Position numbers and translations under genes: made by a program. The notes beneath the pieces are model-generated. The model was not told the DNA's origin, made no database searches, and was given only the letters and a program-made list of their open reading frames with translations. From Bactericera cockerelli (Eukaryota > Arthropoda > Insecta > Hemiptera > Triozidae), in the NCBI GenBank assembly GCA_024516035.1, contig CM044964.1, positions 24,568,333 through 24,632,332 of the forward strand: a DNA stretch of 64,000 nt. Reading direction: 5' to 3'. How positions within the stretch are numbered: the stretch's first letter is position 1; every line of letters begins with the position of its first letter. Positions 62,664-64,000 of this stretch are shown here, one piece after another.

Positions 62664-62735
62664 GTAAGTATAGTGTCCTGCTACCTTATGAGGAAGTAAG
62701 TATAGTGTCCTGCTACCTTATGAGCAAGTAAATAA
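62649..62735 (+). repeat. 32-bp tandem repeat of the exon 9 3' end and donor
   Basis: CTACCTTATGAG starts at 62649, 62681 and 62713. The first two units contain GAA|GTAAGTATAG; the third has CAAGTAAATA. Confidence 0.95.
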
Positions 62736-62737
62736 TG

Positions 62738-62957
62738 TATATAACAATAATAATAACACTCTTTAGTGGAAGGTAACCACCAGGCGAGGTTAATTCTCAA
62801 AGCATTTTCTACCACCTAACCCTCAGAGTCTTATTATTATGTGGTCACAAACTCAAATTAATGGGGGAAAATTCATCCACTGGGGGATTCGAACCAACGG
62901 ATCCCTACACTACCTGGATTAACAGACTAGCTTGTTAACCACTTGACTACCAGTGCA
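62738..62957 (-). repeat. SINE-C in botv intron 9
   Basis: ACACTCTTTAGTGGAAGGTA, CTACCACCTAACCCTCAGAG, GGGGATTCGAACCAACGGAT, CACTTGACTACCAGTGCAC head. Confidence 0.9.
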
Positions 62958-63181
62958 CTATTAAACATGTTCGATCAAGTTTTATTTACAAATGACTTAG
63001 AATATACGAGTATATACATAGAAATTGAAAATAATAAATCAAAACTTCATCAAGGGCGGTGCTAATGCCAACGGTATTCTCTTGCCTTGCATTTTGAGAA
63101 GTTCGTTGTATATGTTGCAGGAACTTCCCGATTTCAGGCACATCGCGAAGTTCCTAGGAACTTCTAGATGTACCTGATTTG

Positions 63182-63278
63182 ACCCGGTAGCTCAGTGGTC
63201 AAGAAGTCTGACTGGTATTGCAGTGGTCGCAGGTTCAGAACCTAGTCAGGACATGACAAGTTATCCTCCCATGTCTTT
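63182..63278 (+). repeat. SINE-A head
   Basis: CCCGGTAGCTCAGTGGTCAA, GTCGCAGGTTCAGAACCTAG, GGACATGACAAGTTATCCTC; cut off by the LINE-C poly(A) tail. Confidence 0.8.
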
Positions 63279-64000
63279 TTTTTTTTTTTTTTTTTTTTTA
63301 AAACATACTCAAATATATATTTTGTTTTCAATTTGGTACAAGCAAATAACAACATGAACATAATACAAACAATTAATAAATTTTGTACCTAGAAAAAAAT
63401 AAAGAGTTTAATAGACCCATTTCAGCAAATTAGCTGGTGTTTGGGTCTATATCTATAAAAAAAAGAGGCTTGAATAAATAAAATATGAAATTAATAGGAT
63501 TGGAAAAAATATAACAATGAAAATAATAAAAAGAGTATCAATAAAAAAACAATAACAAAATAACGTTAAATTTTTTTAAAAACATTAGAGAATGACAATA
63601 AAGGAAATTGGATAAAATTAAATGTAAGAAGAAATTAAATGAAAAAATGACATAATCAAAATGTAGGTATAAGAAAATTAACAATGAGTGAGGGAGGAAT
63701 TGTATCACAGAATAAGTATAAATTAGGGACTAAATAAAAAGGTGAAAAAAAAAAAAAAATGCAGTAAATTATAAATGCTGATGAGGAATATTTTTAAAAT
63801 GATATATTTGTACTTTTAATCCATTCTTTAGTTTTCTGCTTTAAAAGTACCGGTAAATCTTTGTAAATTTTGATGTCAGGTGGTATTTTATTGAAAAGTA
63901 TCTGTCCTCTGTGAATGAAATGTCTTCTTGTCAGTGATTTATTTGTTCGTTGTATTTGTATTTGTCCATATTGTCTAGTGTTGTAAGTATTTAGGTTCAA
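63279..64000 (-). mobile_element. LINE-C 3' end, runs off right edge
   Basis: Poly(T) at 63279-63299 (poly(A) on the minus strand), an A/T-rich 3' UTR to 63793, then the C-terminus of an ORF2. AT-rich codon use resembles LINE-L, but overlap of the two fragments cannot be tested here. Confidence 0.7.
63794..64000 (-). CDS. LINE-C ORF2 C-terminal end (partial)
   Basis: 68 visible residues: NTYNTRQYGQI, LTRRHFIHRGQILFNKIPPD, LKQKTKEWI. The pattern YNTR...G..LFNK.P matches the C-terminus of jockey/CR1-like ORF2 proteins, including LINE-A in this window ([13 protein letters not shown] ... [10 protein letters not shown]). The upstream reverse transcriptase lies beyond the window. Open to the right edge. 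Confidence 0.7.
   Translation of the reverse strand: MNLNTYNTRQYGQIQIQRTNKSLTRRHFIHRGQILFNKIPPDIKIYKDLPVLLKQKTKEWIKSTNISF

Overview
The window is repeat-dense, AT-rich animal DNA. Introns, tRNA-derived SINEs, several non-LTR retrotransposons (LINEs) and DNA-transposon derivatives are all visible. The only conventional host gene I can support is the 5' two-thirds of an EXTL3 / brother-of-tout-velu (botv) type exostosin gene on the + strand, about 46.6 kb to the right edge. An arthropod, probably an insect, fits best. The species cannot be fixed from sequence alone, and family assignments rest on motifs I can read and on family knowledge, not on a database search. Layout. 0-4.4 kb: 5' part of a minus-strand LINE with a coiled-coil ORF, a separate SGNH-esterase ORF and the endonuclease start of ORF2, which runs off the left edge. 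4.5-12.4 kb: SINEs, retroposon 3' ends and a 697-bp non-autonomous transposon that carries a 45-bp minisatellite. 12.5-16.3 kb: GA/TC-rich satellite with a 739-bp duplication. 16.5-29 kb: more SINEs, two hAT-like MITEs, one piggyBac-like MITE and several TC-rich tracts. 29.1-30.7 kb: an old repeat split by an 852-bp transposon with about 278-bp terminal inverted repeats. 31-45 kb: TC-rich tracts, SINEs, a second piggyBac-like MITE and a 19-bp minisatellite. 45.13-46.06 kb: a foldback derivative of a Tc1/mariner-type element. 46.6-62.7 kb: nine botv exons read by hand, 1452 nt in total. They encode a cytoplasmic tail, signal anchor, coiled-coil stem and most of the GT47-like exostosin domain. 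The GT64 domain lies beyond the window. Intron 5 (6.9 kb) holds a + strand LINE split by a minus-strand LINE with an 8-bp target-site duplication. 63.3-64 kb: 3' end of another minus-strand LINE. The botv protein would be a type II Golgi/ER glycosyltransferase of heparan sulfate synthesis. All other coding sequence is mobile-element derived: LINE endonuclease/reverse transcriptases, which probably supply the machinery that copied the SINEs (one SINE has a clear 14-bp target-site duplication), and one broken transposase. The most notable observations are inside botv. A retroposon fragment inserted at the exon 4 boundary duplicated the 3' splice site. A 32-bp tandem duplication copied the exon 9 5' splice site. 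Exon 7 is out of frame at G runs. Intron 1 carries a perfect palindrome with 106-bp arms.
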